DNA from: Ctenosaura bakeri | Taxonomy: Eukaryota > Chordata > Lepidosauria > Squamata > Iguanidae | Direction of reading: 5' to 3' | NCBI GenBank assembly: GCA_948474755.1 | Contig: CAOLHI010002114.1 | Location: 124,001-188,000 of the forward strand | DNA: 64,000 nucleotides | In this document: positions 1 to 12,509 of the stretch, piece after piece | Position numbering within the stretch: the stretch's first letter is position 1 | Layout of the letters: each line of letters begins with the position of its first letter | Notes under the pieces: generated by a model | The model's input: the letters and a program-made list of their open reading frames with translations, nothing else | What the model was told of the DNA's origin: nothing | Databases searched by the model: none | Made by a program: the position numbers and the translations under genes

Positions 1-1843
1 CTTCACACGCCAAATGAGAAAGTGCAAAAACCGAAACAAAAAACAAAAACAACCTCTTTGTCACGAAACAGTGATGTTTTCCCCCTCATCTCAGAGAAAA
101 TATGCTCATATGCAAGACTGATTTTTGTATATATTTTTGAAAACATAAATTTTGCAACTACAAGAAATATCTTGTTATACATATTAAAAAGCAGAAGAAT
201 CTTGATGGATTATTTAGAGCTTGATGAACCATTAGCCTGTCCTTTTCGCATGCTGTGGGCAAGACAGATATTTTGCACAAATTGCATAAAACTTATGCTG
301 TTCTGATTTCATTCTGAAAGTGAGATCTCTCACGAGGGCTTCAGAATCTAAGCTGGCTTTCCAACTGTACTGATGCAGGCTGTCTCAGTCATAAAAACAC
401 ATTTTTTTCACATATCTATAGCAGATAGAAATTCTCTTGGCACTAGCTCCTTACAGCTCTTTCATACTAGCAGAACTTACAATGTTGAATATACTAGAGT
501 CAGAAGAAAGATATGCAAATCTTCACAATGTATTTTTTGTACTAAAGGATCACTTGTTTTGATGATTCTTAAAGAGGATTAGATAAAATAGGAGCTAAGG
601 CAATCAATGAGGATCAGAGTTCTTTTTTCTTTTTGCTCACCAACATCTACCTTATGTTTGGAAAGATTGTGAGAAAGGATCTTCTCAATGTCTTTGCCCA
701 GTCTTTGGATGTACATCTTTGGATCCTTTATTGATGAACTTTGGAGGTGTCACTGTTTATTTAAACAGTCGTTATACTTAATAAAATGGCATTTTTTCTT
801 TCTCTTTAATTTGTGCTTGAATTGTATTTTTAAGGTAACAATGCTTTAACTGGATGCCTTTTTTTTTTTAAAAAAAAGACTTATTGGCTGTTATTTGAAT
901 TTTATTCAGTTTTCCAGTGTTAATAAGAAATGATTGAAAAGTGGTATAATAACCTCCTCTGAACATCCATCCACATTAAGGAATTTGTGGAAGGATGTAC
1001 TCAGTGCATGACATGCAGAAACTCACCTGTAATTATAGAGAAGAAAGGCATTAACCTGAGAAATGAGATTCACTAAATGATGTCAATATACATTTTGTGA
1101 TTAATCTGTTGATGAGCCTCTGACTTCATAACCAATAAAATGTATGGGATATTTTAAATTATTCTCTTCTGTTTGCTGTTATTTAAATCCTTTCCTGTTT
1201 ATTTTAACTGGAGCATTGATGTCTTTAACACTGATGAATTATAATTCTTTTTTTAAAAAAATAATAACTTTTCAGATATTTGAAGATCTGTCATTAAGAA
1301 GATGGAAGCCAGTTTCTTCTCTGCTGGTCTAGCAGTTTGTATCTGAAACAATAGATCCAAATTGCAAGAAAAGAAATTTTGAATCTCCCGATGGTAATTG
1401 CTGCTGGTTGGTGAAACAGACTATCTCTTGAATCCCTTGAGGGAAAGAATCTCACTGAAATAAAATAAAAATTTGAGGACTGGGCTTTAAGACGTTGGTG
1501 GAGGTCTCTGTGGCTGCAAAAGTGGGGTCCTGGGACTGCATGCTTTCCCCACTTTCATATTATTCTGTGCTACTCACTATGTTACACAGTATGCCTCCAA
1601 AAACATCTTTGAAAGTTCTAGGCTTTGTTCTTGTGCAATCTATTTTGGAGATCCATGTGATATTTTCTTCATCCCAAAGTATTTTCTCCAGAGCTCTCAG
1701 ATTTACAGAGGACTAATTGTTACTCCTCAGTTTTGTTTAAATTAATTTGGTTCATTCCAATGTATCTGTACTTGCCTGTGCATTTGTTATCTCTTGGAAG
1801 TCAGAGGAGATGGCTCTTGCCAAATAAACAAAGCTATTGTCTC
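1..1843. other. no recognisable feature
   Basis: AT-rich sequence with only short chance reading frames (under 100 codons) on both strands. I recognise no repeat family, RNA gene or exon here. Confidence 0.5.
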
Positions 1844-1937
1844 CAAAACACATATTCAACAGAAATCAAGTAAGGGGATGAGGAACATTTGCACCAAAAC
1901 AGAGGGATCCTAATACTTAATTAGTATAGTATTGCTA
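1844..1937 (+). repeat. 94-bp direct repeat, copy 1
   Basis: These 94 bases recur without a mismatch at 4702-4795, directly 5' of the CR1 insertion. The flanks differ beyond the repeat. In this copy the sequence continues to a 9-base word (CACAACTTC, 1957-1965) that is also found at the CR1 junction (4807-4815). I do not recognise the repeat as a known transposon. This copy is taken as the donor because it lies in plain flanking sequence. Confidence 0.9.
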
Positions 1938-2669
1938 AATCACTTTAGAACTTTGACACAACTTCTAGGTGATGATGAAGATGACAGTCAGTAGGATGGG
2001 TGAAAATCAGTTTCTGAGATGTTGCATGATACTGGATATAATATGTGATCAGTGGGAGCAGGAAGGGAAAGACAGAAGGAGAGAAAAAAGCAACCTGGGA
2101 TATTTCAAGAAGTAGACTGTATGCAAACCCATCAATAAGCAGATTCACTCAGACAAAAAGAATCAGAAAGTCTTGAAACTTCCAAAGATTTTTTTTAAAT
2201 GTCTGGGGGCAACCAAAGGCAGTTATTTTTCTACCATGGATTTATTGTTGCTAGTGCCTTGAACATTTTTAATGTAAATATGGGTATTTTAATCAAAATA
2301 TAGATGATAAATGTAACAAATAGATAAATGTCACTGTACTATGGCTCCTGTGAGGCTGTGAGTCTCTCTTTCTCTCTCTCTCTTCTCAGTAGAGGTCTAC
2401 CTTCCCCAGTTTCCCCAGTTCGTCTTACCTTGTCACTCTGCCCTCAATGTTTTGATAGCAGCAAAAGCATCAATAGAAACACATGAAAAGTGCCATATCA
2501 CAGAAAGCTGTGAATCCATCATATCCAAAGCCCCCATCCTTCCCCATCACATTGCTAGATGCCACTTACAGGGCAGGGACAATACATAGCTCTGTATTTA
2601 TTTTCTCCCCAGGTGTGAATAACAGGGGAATCATTCTGGGAGATATAAATAGCTTTTAACAAAGGAAGA
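1938..2669. other. no recognisable feature
   Basis: Unique-looking AT-rich sequence with a short CT-rich stretch near 2368-2384. Nothing else is recognised. Confidence 0.45.
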
Positions 2670-2670
2670 A

Positions 2671-2735
2671 AACTTGATGGGGAGTTGGACTACATGGTCC
2701 TTGAAGCCCATTCCATCTCTATGGTTCTGGAGGAG
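2671..2735 (+). mobile_element. CR1 LINE 3' end fragment
   Basis: The words GGGGAGTTGGACTACATGG and, after it, TCCATCTCTATGGTTCTGG match the 3' untranslated end of CR1 elements. The same block is seen at 7092-7150 in the long CR1 of this window. It is followed by a short GGA/GAA-rich stretch. It is an old fragment with no coding part. Confidence 0.75.
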
Positions 2736-3775
2736 GAGGAAGAAGAAGAAGACTTCCACTTCTTCCACCCCTGGCTTACTGGAATGTGTCTCAGAGGATT
2801 TTGGTGTCCCTCTGCTGGGACTCTCTTCCCTCATTGGTATTGAATTCCTCTACAAAGAAATGATGGGTAAATTGAATCTCAATATTTACAGTCTGGAAAT
2901 CCATGGAAACCAGATGCTATGGAATAAATTAGAGATGTTCATGTCCACTATCATTATCATGACCAGCACATTCTGTTCATGAACTTCCAAAATGGTCTGG
3001 ATGTCCACTACTGGGAACAGAATGCTAGACTAAAGATAGCATTGGGTTGATCAAGCTTGATAATTCTTACATTCAAGGCTTATCATGTTCAGCTTCCTAC
3101 TGTCACCTGCAACCACTGTTATTTCTACTCAGTGCACACTGAATGGTTCAATGTTACACATAGCTTGTACTTCCATTTCTGTCCTACTTGTCCTGTTCTA
3201 TTCTGTGCCACAATATTCATAATTATTATGCAGACCTGTTCCTGCCATATTGCTATGTTCATGCTCCAATTATTACCACTTTTACAGTTTTTGCTAACAA
3301 ACTACTGGAGGGCTCAGTTCAGTCAAAGAAAGGCATGTTAAATACAGAGGTCTAATATCTGCTGCCAGTTGTACATGCTGTTTGGCACCATCTACTTGGA
3401 ACAAGACGTGGAACATAAAGAAAACACTGACTGAGCTCAATGTTGCAGAACCAGATGGAGTTGTCACAGCATGGTCCACCTTAAGGAGTGTAATTTTTTT
3501 TTCTTTGAGACCAGGGAGGATTCTGCATACCTCTTTTTTCCAATGTCTGTCTTTAACAGGAACAATTTTACTAGAAATTCAGTCAAAAACACTGAAAGAA
3601 GCTGGTCACTACTAGGGTATGAAAAATTATTTATCTTGATTTTTTTGTATTCCTTCAAGTACTACTGGTGTTCTCCTCTCAACCTTTGTTTGTATTAGGT
3701 TGTAAGACTTTGTTTTTTTTATCCCATAGGGAAATGTGTATGAATTTCTCTTATGCATTTTTACACTTTTTGTTA
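2736..3775. other. mostly anonymous; possible LINE tail near 3005-3050
   Basis: No gene is seen. The stretch around 3010-3050 (GGGAACAGAATGCTAGACTA and following) resembles the tail of old LINEs in reptile genomes, but the match is short and I would not rely on it. Confidence 0.35.
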
Positions 3776-3935
3776 GTTGTTTGAGCATTGGACTAGGACC
3801 CTGGAGACTAGGGTTTGATTCTTTGCTCAACCATGGAAACCCACTGGGTGACTTTGTCTCAGCCTCAGAAAACTCTGTGATAAGTTCTCCTTAGGAAACA
3901 ACTTGAAGGGTAAAACAATAGCAACAATATGCCTA
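3776..3935 (+). mobile_element. Sauria-type tRNA-derived SINE
   Basis: The order is a tRNA-like head (GAGCATTGGACTAGGACC), a B-box-like GGGTTTGATTC, the block CCATGGAAACCCACTGGGTGA, a CTCAGCCTCAG block, and a decayed tail (ACTTGAAGGG). The same order occurs in the other SINE copies of the window. It is diverged and partly deleted. Confidence 0.8.
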
Positions 3936-4214
3936 TCTTTTGCAAGGGTTTTTCTTAAATTTCTTAATTTCTTAATGTTGGTATTCATTTCCCCCCAAAC
4001 TAAAGTCTGTTTGTGTGCATTTTTCAATGTGATGCACTTTTAGCCATTTACGTTTTTGAAATGTACACATGGTTTTGAGGATATTTTCTATGAAATGTGC
4101 CACAAACACCAAATATGTGCAAATAGCCAAGGTAGGGTACTACAGCTATATTGAGCTATCAGAATGAAACATCGATACTCCATTGATAATCCTGCCATCA
4201 GTGGTAGTTGTTTT

Positions 4215-4300
4215 TATTGCTTGATTTATTTGATTGACTTGGTGTTAGCTTGTCTTACCCCAAGAACTGAACCCAAAGTGGCTTACAAAATGATTCCACG
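4215..4300 (-). mobile_element. LINE 3' tail fragment (L2-like)
   Basis: The plus strand reads as the reverse complement of a common reptile LINE 3' end (TTTATT-rich, then CCCAAAGTGGCTTACAAAAT). The same tail occurs at 53995-54075. It is short and old. Confidence 0.5.
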
Positions 4301-4639
4301 CAAACAAACATTGGTTGAAACCATATATGAGGGGACAGAGAGCATAATTTTATGTTCACAGAGGTGGGGTTCAACTAATCTTGGTCAGAAGGATACTTGT
4401 GTCTGAATCCCCAAACACCTTTGACTCTGAATCAGGACCAGCCAGTGGATCCATGCTAAAAACCAGTAAATCCATTCTTGATCTTTTCTTGATTTTAGCA
4501 CTGCTCCTGTGGTTGCTCTGAATTGAACAGGAGCTCTATGAATACTGGATCCTATCCCTTCAGAGATTCAGCATCAGCACTGCTCCTTTACAGTTCACAG
4601 CAACTATGGAAGCAGGACCTATTGAGTCCCCTCAGGGAG

Positions 4640-4690
4640 AAAAGCAAGATAAAAATAAAGATAAAGATAATGATGATGATGATGATCATT
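4640..4690 (+). repeat. simple repeat (AAAGAT, then GAT)
   Basis: A degenerate AAATAAAG/AAAGAT run followed by about five GAT units lies just upstream of the second copy of the 94-bp repeat. Confidence 0.8.
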
Positions 4691-4701
4691 GCAGACAACT
4701 T

Positions 4702-4795
4702 CAAAACACATATTCAACAGAAATCAAGTAAGGGGATGAGGAACATTTGCACCAAAACAGAGGGATCCTAATACTTAATTAGTATAGTATTGCTA
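4702..4795 (+). repeat. 94-bp direct repeat, copy 2, at the CR1 5' junction
   Basis: This is an exact copy of 1844-1937. It is followed by a 14-base tandem duplication (AGTATAGTATTGCT at 4781-4794 and AGTATAGTATTGCA at 4795-4808) and then by CR1 coding sequence. The arrangement suggests a templated insertion when the 5' end of the CR1 copy was joined. Confidence 0.9.
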
Positions 4796-4803
4796 GTATA
4801 GTA

Positions 4804-7074
4804 TTGCACAACTTCATGGTCCAGAAGATGGAAGAGGCCACAAGGGGATCAAATATTCTAGATCTGGTCTTGACCAACAGGGATGACCTTGTGAATGAGG
4901 TAGAAGTGGTTGGATCTTTAGGGGGGAGTGACCATGCCCTGTTGGAATTTAGCATTCAGTGGGAAGGAGAAGATAAGGGTAGCCAGACACTCGTCTTAGA
5001 TTTTAAAAAAGCGGACTTCTGTAAACTTAGGGAGCTGCTGGCTGGAATTCCGTGGTCAGGAATAGTGAAAGGGAAAGGAGTTCAGGAGGCATGGGAGTTC
5101 CTTAAAAAGGAGATACTGACGGCACAGTCTAAAACTGTGCCAATAAGGAGGAAAAATGGAAGGCATCTGAAGAAACCAGAATGGTTGACTAAAGAACTCT
5201 CAGCTGAGCTAAGAGTTAAGAGAAACACGTATAGGAAATGGAAGAAGGGGGAAACCACCAAAGAAGAATTTAAGCAAGTAGCCAGGAGATGTAGGGAGGA
5301 GGTCAGAAAGGCTAAAGCACAGAACGAACTTAGGCTGGCCAGAGACATTAAAAACAATAAAAAGGGTTTTTTTAAATATGTCCGCAGCAAAAGGAAAAAG
5401 AAGGAGACAGTAGGGTCGCTGCGCAGGGAAGATGGCGAATTACTCACAGGGGGGAGAGAAAAGGCAGAGCTACTTAACACCTTCTTTGCCTCCGTATTTT
5501 CCCAGAAGGATACAAGCACTCAACCTGGCGGTTGGGGAGCAGGGGAGGAAGCAGAGGAAATGAGGCACTTAATAAGTAGAGAGGTGGTACAGGAATACCT
5601 GGCCGCATTGGATGAATTCAAGTCTCCAGGGCCAGATGAATTGCATCCTAGGATACTAAAAGAGCTGGCAGAGGTCATTTCGGAACCGCTTGCTATAATT
5701 TTTGAGAAATCTTGGAGGACAGGAGAAGTTCCAGCAGATTGGAAGAGAGCAAATGTTATCCCCATCTTCAAGAAGGGAAAAAAAGAGGACCCAAATAATT
5801 ATCGCCCAGTCAGCCTGACATCGGTACCCGGAAAGATCCTGGAGCAGATCATTAAGCGTTCAGTTTCTAATCATTTAGAAAACAACGCAATAATCACGAG
5901 AAGTCAACATGGATTTCTCAAAAATAAGTCATGCCAGACTAATCTGATCTCTTTTTATGATAGAGTTACTAGCTTGATAGATGAAGGGAATGCTGTGGAT
6001 GTAGCATATCTCGATTTCAGTAAGGCCTTTGACAAAGTTCCCCATGACATTCTTGCATCGAAGCTAGTAAAATGTGGGCTAGACAGGGCTACTGTTAATT
6101 GGATATGTAATTGGTTGACCGACCGAACCCAACGGGTGATCACGGATGGCTGCTTTTCATCCTGGAGAGAAGTGACTAGTGGGGTGCCACAAGGTTCTGT
6201 CCTGGGCCCAGTGCTGTTCAATATTTTTATCAATGACTTAGATGAAGGAATAGAGGGCATGCTCATCAAATTTGCAGATGACACCAAATTGGGAGGGGTT
6301 GCTAATATGCCAGAGGACAGGATCAAAATTCAAAATGACCTGGATAGATTGGAGAGCTGGGCCAGGGCGAACAAAATGAAATTCAACAGAGAGAAATGTA
6401 AGGTCCTACACTTAGGCAGAAATAATGGAATACAGAAATATAGGATGGGGGACACGTGGCTGGATAGCAGTACGTGTGAAAGGGATCTAGGAGTCTTCAT
6501 AGACCACAAGCTGAACATGAGTCAGCAGTGTGATGCGGCAGCCAAGAAAGCCAATGCAATTCTCGGCTGCATCAACAGGAGTATGGTGTCTAGATCGAGG
6601 GAGGTACTGGTACCACTCTACTCTGCTTTGGTTAGACCCCATCTTGAATACTGTGTCCAGTTCTGGGCACCCCAATTCAAGAAGGATATTGACAAGCTGG
6701 AGCAAGTCCAGAGGAGGGTGACCAAAATGGTGAGAGGCCTGGAAAACATGCCCTATGAGGATAGACTGAGAGAGCTGGGTATGTTTAGTCTGCAGAAAAG
6801 GAGGTTAAGAGGGGACATGATAGCCATGTTTAAATATTTGAAGGGATGCCACGTAGAGGAAGGAGGGGGCTTGTTTTCTGCTGCTCCAGAAACCAGGACA
6901 AGGAGCAATGGATTCAAGCTGCAGGAAAGGAGATTCCACCTGAACCTCAGGAAGAACTTCCTGACAGTCAGGGCTGTCCGGCAGTGGAATCTGCTGCCTT
7001 GGAGAGTAGTGGAGTCTCCTACCTTGGAGGTTTTTAAGCAGAGGCTTGATGACCATCTGTCGGGAGTGCTTTGA
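4804..7074 (+). CDS. CR1 ORF2 (endonuclease end + reverse transcriptase), N-terminally truncated
   Basis: An unbroken frame of 756 codons. It begins at a TTG in the junction sequence; the first ATG is at 4816, and neither is the native start. Residues about 15-50 hold the last endonuclease motif (LDLVLTN, then GSDHALLEF). The reverse transcriptase follows: [30 protein letters not shown], catalytic motif A LDFSKAFD (Asp near residue 404, 6013), [14 protein letters not shown] and the catalytic FADD (6271-6282, residues 490-493). The C-terminal part has the CR1-typical NPYLEYC-like block (here [12 protein letters not shown]) and ends about 20 residues after RQWNLLPW. Native CR1 ORF2 is roughly 900-1000 residues, so about a quarter is missing. 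The lack of stops over 2.27 kb indicates a recent insertion. The copy cannot be autonomous. Confidence 0.95.
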   Translation: MHNFMVQKMEEATRGSNILDLVLTNRDDLVNEVEVVGSLGGSDHALLEFSIQWEGEDKGSQTLVLDFKKADFCKLRELLAGIPWSGIVKGKGVQEAWEFLKKEILTAQSKTVPIRRKNGRHLKKPEWLTKELSAELRVKRNTYRKWKKGETTKEEFKQVARRCREEVRKAKAQNELRLARDIKNNKKGFFKYVRSKRKKKETVGSLRREDGELLTGGREKAELLNTFFASVFSQKDTSTQPGGWGAGEEAEEMRHLISREVVQEYLAALDEFKSPGPDELHPRILKELAEVISEPLAIIFEKSWRTGEVPADWKRANVIPIFKKGKKEDPNNYRPVSLTSVPGKILEQIIKRSVSNHLENNAIITRSQHGFLKNKSCQTNLISFYDRVTSLIDEGNAVDVAYLDFSKAFDKVPHDILASKLVKCGLDRATVNWICNWLTDRTQRVITDGCFSSWREVTSGVPQGSVLGPVLFNIFINDLDEGIEGMLIKFADDTKLGGVANMPEDRIKIQNDLDRLESWARANKMKFNREKCKVLHLGRNNGIQKYRMGDTWLDSSTCERDLGVFIDHKLNMSQQCDAAAKKANAILGCINRSMVSRSREVLVPLYSALVRPHLEYCVQFWAPQFKKDIDKLEQVQRRVTKMVRGLENMPYEDRLRELGMFSLQKRRLRGDMIAMFKYLKGCHVEEGGGLFSAAPETRTRSNGFKLQERRFHLNLRKNFLTVRAVRQWNLLPWRVVESPTLEVFKQRLDDHLSGVL

Positions 7075-7171
7075 GGGTGTTCCTGCATGACAGGGAGTTG
7101 GACTGGATGGCCCGTGTGGTCTCTTCCAACTCTACATTTCTATGATTCTATGATTCTATGATTCTATGATG
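4804..7171 (+). mobile_element. CR1 LINE, 5'-truncated, with intact remaining ORF
   Basis: This is a non-LTR retrotransposon of the CR1 clade. It holds the end of the endonuclease domain, a complete reverse transcriptase and the C-terminal region, then a short 3' UTR (GGGAGTTGGACTGGATGG) and the ATTCTATG-type terminal repeats (about four units) that define CR1 3' ends. It lacks ORF1 and most of the endonuclease, so it is a typical 5'-truncated copy. GAT and AAT microsatellites grow directly from the tail. No TSD is evident, which is usual for CR1. Confidence 0.95.
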
Positions 7172-7183
7172 ATGATGATGATG

Positions 7184-7227
<44 letters not shown>
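7166..7227 (+). repeat. (GAT)n-(AAT)n microsatellite at the CR1 tail
   Basis: About five GAT units pass into about fourteen AAT units. The run starts in the CR1 terminal repeat and so marks its 3' edge. Confidence 0.9.
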
Positions 7228-7229
<2 letters not shown>

Positions 7230-10200
7230 CATGAAGAGTGGATTTACTACACCCACAACAATGGATTGTAGGAGTCACGTGTCCCTTTTACAATTCAGGA
7301 GTGAAAGCATTAGTGACTGGAAGACAGCAGTGTATTTAACAACACATTGGCCAAGATGTCAGCATTGCATCTGAGCACTTTGGCTCCAAAGCAAAGATAT
7401 ACTTTACTATTTCTAAACATTTTTGAAAGTCTATCTAGCAACAGCATATAACAACATATACCAAATCATGGGAATATATTGGATACATACTAACCAATCA
7501 TTAAGCACAAATCATTAAACAGAACTCAATGGAAAATAGCTAAAGAAGCACCAAGTGAAACTTTCCCTTCCATTTCTTCTTCTTCTTCTTCTTCTTCTTC
7601 TTCTTCTTCTTCTTCTTCTTCTTCTCTTCTTCTTCTTCTTCTTCTTCTTCATAGTAACAACAGTGCTAAATGCTCTGCAAATATTTGATGTGCTTTTCCT
7701 TAGGACTCTGAAGAGCTTAGTAACTCTGTAGCTTCTAAATATTTTCTCTGGTTGAAGATACTTTTCCACCAGTATAGTTTACCTTATTTGGGGCATTGGC
7801 TGCCTTTTTGATGACTGATGACAGATCTTATAAGACTTCCTGTGCTGGCAGGGGCACAAGGATCACTCTGACAGGAACATGAATGTCACAGTCACCATGG
7901 CTTTTCCCCCAGTACATCACCCAGAATCTATATCAGCCCCAAATCTGGTACTGAGCCAACTAGCAGGCAACGATTGCTACCACTTAGTGGACTGAAAATC
8001 ACTAAGCAATACATCGCCAGCCAACAATGACATGAGATCTGCTTTCCATAGGTGGAAGAGTATAGGCGACCTGTGGCAAGGTAAGCTCTCCTAGATGGGT
8101 GAAGCAGACACCAGCAAATACAAGGGAGCAGCAATAGTATCCAACTTTCCAGCCATTTCTTTTGAACCCCCAATGTTTATAAGTGGACAGATCTCTGTTC
8201 CATATGGATGACCTCACTTCCTAGGATAGCACACCATATTTCAACTAGCCAACCCCAATGAATTTTAAACAAATCTTAACAGAGCATTTCAGCATTACTC
8301 ACTAGCTTCAGCAGAAGCAGTGGAATGAATCACCACTAGGCTGAAGAGTATGGATGGAATGAACCACTGACTACGCTAATCTCCATTGATGAATAGCATC
8401 ACTTATTTCAATACCTCCTCAATGTCTCATGTTTGGTTTTGCTTCTCTCCTTAAACTAACTTATTATATTCATGGCACATATGTTGGTTTTTAAACTGGG
8501 TGGTTGTTTAAAATATTGGAGAGAAACACACTGCATTATCAAGATGGATAAAGTGCAAGCCTGGGACCATGTGTGGCCCACATAATTGTTTTTGTGGTTC
8601 TTCATCCCTCCAGATTCCCAGCATCGCCTTTTCTTTCTGCTTTCTGCCCCCCCACCCCCGCAAAGAGTGAACTGCATCTTCTGGGAGCCCTAGGGGTAGA
8701 AATTCATTTTTTTAGATAGGTTGCACTCTACCCTTTTACTGTTTAACATTTTTAAATCCTGTTTTTCAAAACCAGAAGCAGATTCCTAACCACTTCCAGT
8801 ATTCCACATTTTGGTAGTCTGTCTGGATCTGAGATGATCCCAAGGGCAGAAAATACCCCCAGACATGTTGTGGTTACTCATCTCTGCTTTATGATATCCT
8901 ACTGGCCTCAAATGTGGTAGATAACATTATCCCATGAACCAGTGATAAAATAAGATGAAACTGCCTGACTGTATACAGAAGGATGTACACTGGTGTCTTC
9001 TTTTCTTAGGCAGCCAAACATAGTCGGCCAGCAGTAACTCAGGATGCCTGAATATCTACACCACAAAGTGTGGGTTCCATCATCTGAGGTGAAGTATCCT
9101 TCCTATATTTCATAGAAATAAATGGACCATGCTTAAGAGAAGTTATAATCAATAAATCATGCCAAAAGTTAAGAAAGTTTTGCCATTCTTTTGTTGCTGT
9201 CATGTACATTGCTAATAGCTGACTTAACACATCCTACTAATGCCAATGTAATGTACTGTAGCCCATTAATAATCCATGAAGCTCAAAGACATTTTGGGAA
9301 GGGAGGAAATCTACATATTGATATTGTCTTAAGCTTTTTTTTTCTTTTTTTCTTTTTGGTGTGTGGCAAGTGAAGGTAGGGAGACGTCTGACGGTTCACT
9401 GTCAGAAATTGACTACTATTAACATTGCAGAAGGAACAAGACAATAAAGGACTAATTGACGATCATTAAGAGTAGCAAGCAGCAACATCAAAACATGAAG
9501 AGATAAAAGGCAGGCAAGATACCAGTACTGGTGGGTACTTAATGTAAACTGTTCTGGGATACATTAGAAGCAAACGAAGGAACACTTGGAGATTCTTTCA
9601 GCTATTTGCTTAGTTTGTTCAGGTTTGGAGTAATTAGTCTTTGGATCTGGTTAAACTTGTCTCAGGCTGCTCTCCAAGGGGAATTTGCTCAAAATGATTT
9701 TCAGCACGAGTGGAGATAGCTAACATATCCCAGAGGTTCAAGCCTGAACCCTTGAAGACATACAGTGTTAATGTTTCTGGGACTTCTTCTGCCACAAATA
9801 ATATTGGAATGATGATGTGATGTAGACAGCAAAAAGAATAAAAGCATTGTTTTGATGCCCAAGAGTCTCACCTTTTATTGTCTGCTCAGTCAAAAACTTC
9901 ATATCACACTTAATGCATAACTAGTTTCATTGGACTGCTTATGAGACACTACCTTCGTTGGTCTAAAGATATGCATGATCAAAATGGCTGCACAATATGC
10001 TATAAAAGGGGGACACTTACAAAATTCTTATCAAAATGTCTCCCTAATTGTTCCACATTGTTCTTTAAGGTATTTCCACTTTTTATGAAAAATCTAGTTT
10101 AATGAGGTCATGCTGACTTTGCCCTAGCTTCTAGTTCTCTCAGCTCATTCATGTATTTATCACTCTCTATATTACCAACTGTACATCCAAACACTGATAA

Positions 10201-10254
10201 AACGTTTTTTAAAAAATCACACTTTGATAGCACCGGAACTGATTCCATGAAAAT
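7228..10254. other. mostly anonymous sequence with one microsatellite
   Basis: Apart from the CTT repeat at 7576-7650 I recognise nothing firm. There is a poly-T/C run near 9331-9358. No reading frame exceeds 85 codons. Confidence 0.45.
7576..7650 (+). repeat. (CTT)n microsatellite
   Basis: About 24 CTT units with one single-unit interruption near 7624. The complementary strand is a GAA/AAG purine tract. Confidence 0.95.
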
Positions 10255-10345
10255 GTTTCTAGTTCTGGGCATCACATGTAAAGAAGATCATTGGAAAGCC
10301 AGAGTGCATCCAGAGGACAGACATCAGGCTAGTGAGGAATAGTTT
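10255..10345 (+). mobile_element. CR1 fragment (coding C-terminal region, decayed)
   Basis: TTCTGGGCATCACA, then AAGAAGATCATTGGAAA and CATCCAGAGGACAG, lines up with the CR1 block at 6661-6715 of this window, which encodes [19 protein letters not shown]. The frame is broken. Confidence 0.6.
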
Positions 10346-12334
10346 GGTAAGGTTATCTTTGGTGCATTAAAATTAGCTCCATAACTAAGTTACCTAAAAC
10401 AACTAGAATGGAAACTAAGGATAAAGTCTATGACCATAAAAGCATTATATATCAGGATATGCTCTGATGCAAATAGGCTACCTAAGATCAACACTGGGGA
10501 AAAGCTGAAAACAAAAACGGTTACACCTCTTGCTTGGTCAATAAATTGGTGGTGGTGTCTCAACAGCTGAGCAGCATAAGTTCCCATGTTTTCTCCCAAA
10601 GAGGCTTAATTAACACACGTAAGGGCCCTAAGCTATGCCAAGTTTAAGAGTTTCCCACAGTTTAAAAAAATGCTTATTACCAAGAGATTTGTGTGTGTTT
10701 GTGGCATATTTAGATACTTCTCATATATGAACTTTGTTAAACATGTGTATGTATTTGGCACTGGACCAAGCTTTTCTACCAGACACTATTCCATCAGTGG
10801 AACAACACAACTGAATCTGGCCATTGGCCATAAGACCCAAATCCAGTCGCTACTCCCAGGTGAAGTCTACCCAGTGACCTCTTGAATCGATAGCTTACCA
10901 TTTGATAAGACCACATTTATGTAAATCCCTTTTATTCAGTGGGTCTACTTAACTTAGAACTCAAGCCTCTGTTTCCTGCATAACTTTTTTTAAAAAATGA
11001 TTTACTGTTGGTTTCTACCATATAGGTATATAAATGTACTCTCACAGAATCAATGCTACCACTGTTTTCAGGACTGAGGGAAATCTCTGCATCATCTCTG
11101 CAACTAAATATCTTGCACAAAGGCTAACAAATGGATGGCAAGGTTTGTATTGTGAATTACTAAGAAGTGACAAGTACAGAGGCAGGTCAGGGTTCAATCA
11201 GGCTTAGCATTCATGGAAGACTGAGGTCAGTCCTTTTCCACACATGCCATCTAGGAGGTTATAGAAGAAAGAAGAGATGAGATGGCAAGGTTTTAGCTGT
11301 TCTAAAGCTACCCACAAAAAATGTACAGTCGCAAAGAACAAAGCTGAGGAAGGACAGACACAAGATGAATACCTTATAACTGATCCAAGGGGTCAGGAAT
11401 TCAAAAATAAATAAATAAATCCAAAACCACAAACTCAGTTCATCCGGTTGTAGATCAGCTGTGTGCCATGAGTCCTCTCACCTGTCATTGGCAGAGTTAT
11501 AGCTGCCTTACATTGACATCCATGTGGCTAATTGCTTGCTGTTTGGCTCTTAAGACTGCACATGAAGCATTAGAATTTCCTTCTTCCTATTTGGGTTCCA
11601 TTGTGGTGCTAAAGAATGACACCTCACCTCAGCATCCACCGACTCTAGCCAAAATGGGGGCTTATTGTCTATAGAATCTGCACTGCTTATGTCTGCTCTT
11701 GTTTAGGTTCTGGGGAGAGGCAGTCTTCTAGTGTCAGTGGCCCTTCCTGGTCTCACTGCTCCATATTTGGCTGCTCTGTATTGGACTACACAGGGTAGTT
11801 ATGATACTGTGCCTCAGTGGAGATGGAGGAACAGACATGGCTGTGCAATCCCTTTTCCTACGTTTCGCTTGTTTATGTCAGCAGCACATGAGGAAGGCCA
11901 TTGTTTGGCTGTTAAACAATGCTCAGCTTTATTTGGTGTTTTTGGAGAAAGTTAAAGGTAGGTAAATGCACTTTTGTAAGTCAAACAGTCATAATTTATC
12001 TCCAAGCAACAATTATGGACCTGGTTCTCTGGGTGGCATCTCTAGCATGTTACAACTGCAGCTGAGCCTGTGATTTCTTCCCACTGTGTATATTAAGCAG
12101 AGCTTTTCTTGGAACTTGCACTGAGAATCTTCTCTTCTCAACCAGAGAATGATAAACTTTCAATTAAGTTTCCTAGTGGCACTCCAGGTTGTACAATTGC
12201 TGAATTATTCAAATACCACTTCTTGCATTCATCTATCCTCCCTCTTTATGGTGCTAAATGAAACTGATTATTTCACCCTTAGTTTGGCAGAATGAGATAT
12301 TCTGCTTATTGAGATAGAAAACTGACCATCACAG
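10346..12334. other. mostly anonymous; possible old MITE near 10847-10975
   Basis: No gene is recognised. The stretch 10847-10975 (CTACTCCCAGGTGAAGTCTA, later TTATTCAGTGGGTCTACTTA) has inverted halves like an old short DNA transposon, but this is tentative. Confidence 0.35.
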
Positions 12335-12506
12335 CACCCTGAACACACCTGATATTGGAAGCTAAACTGGTTCAGGTCTAATTAGTGTTGGATTAAAGCC
12401 CACTAGATATCAGAGATCTCCAGGCAAGGAGGAAAATCTTGCCTGAAATCCTGGAAAGCAGCTTCAAAATTAAACAGTGCTAAGATAGATGCACAAGTAG
12501 TCTGAC
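12335..12506 (+). mobile_element. SINE with 5S-rRNA-like head, split by a MITE (continues 12682-12705)
   Basis: The head (CACCCTGAACACACCTGAT, GGAAGCTAAACTGGTTCAGG, AGTGTTGGAT) follows the 5S rRNA internal promoter region in order with many substitutions. The body (AATCTTGCCTGAAATCCTGG) and a tail (GTCTGACTCA) follow. The tail resumes after the MITE as GTGTAAGGCAACTTC, so the SINE was there first. It is too diverged and too long to be a 5S gene. Confidence 0.7.
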
Positions 12507-12509
12507 TCA

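Noticed and set aside
5082..7088. Several minus-strand frames of 60-145 codons
   Set aside because: Antisense shadows of the CR1 ORF.
12335..12506. 5S rRNA gene
   Set aside because: Too diverged from 5S and continued by a SINE body and tail; it is a 5S-derived SINE.
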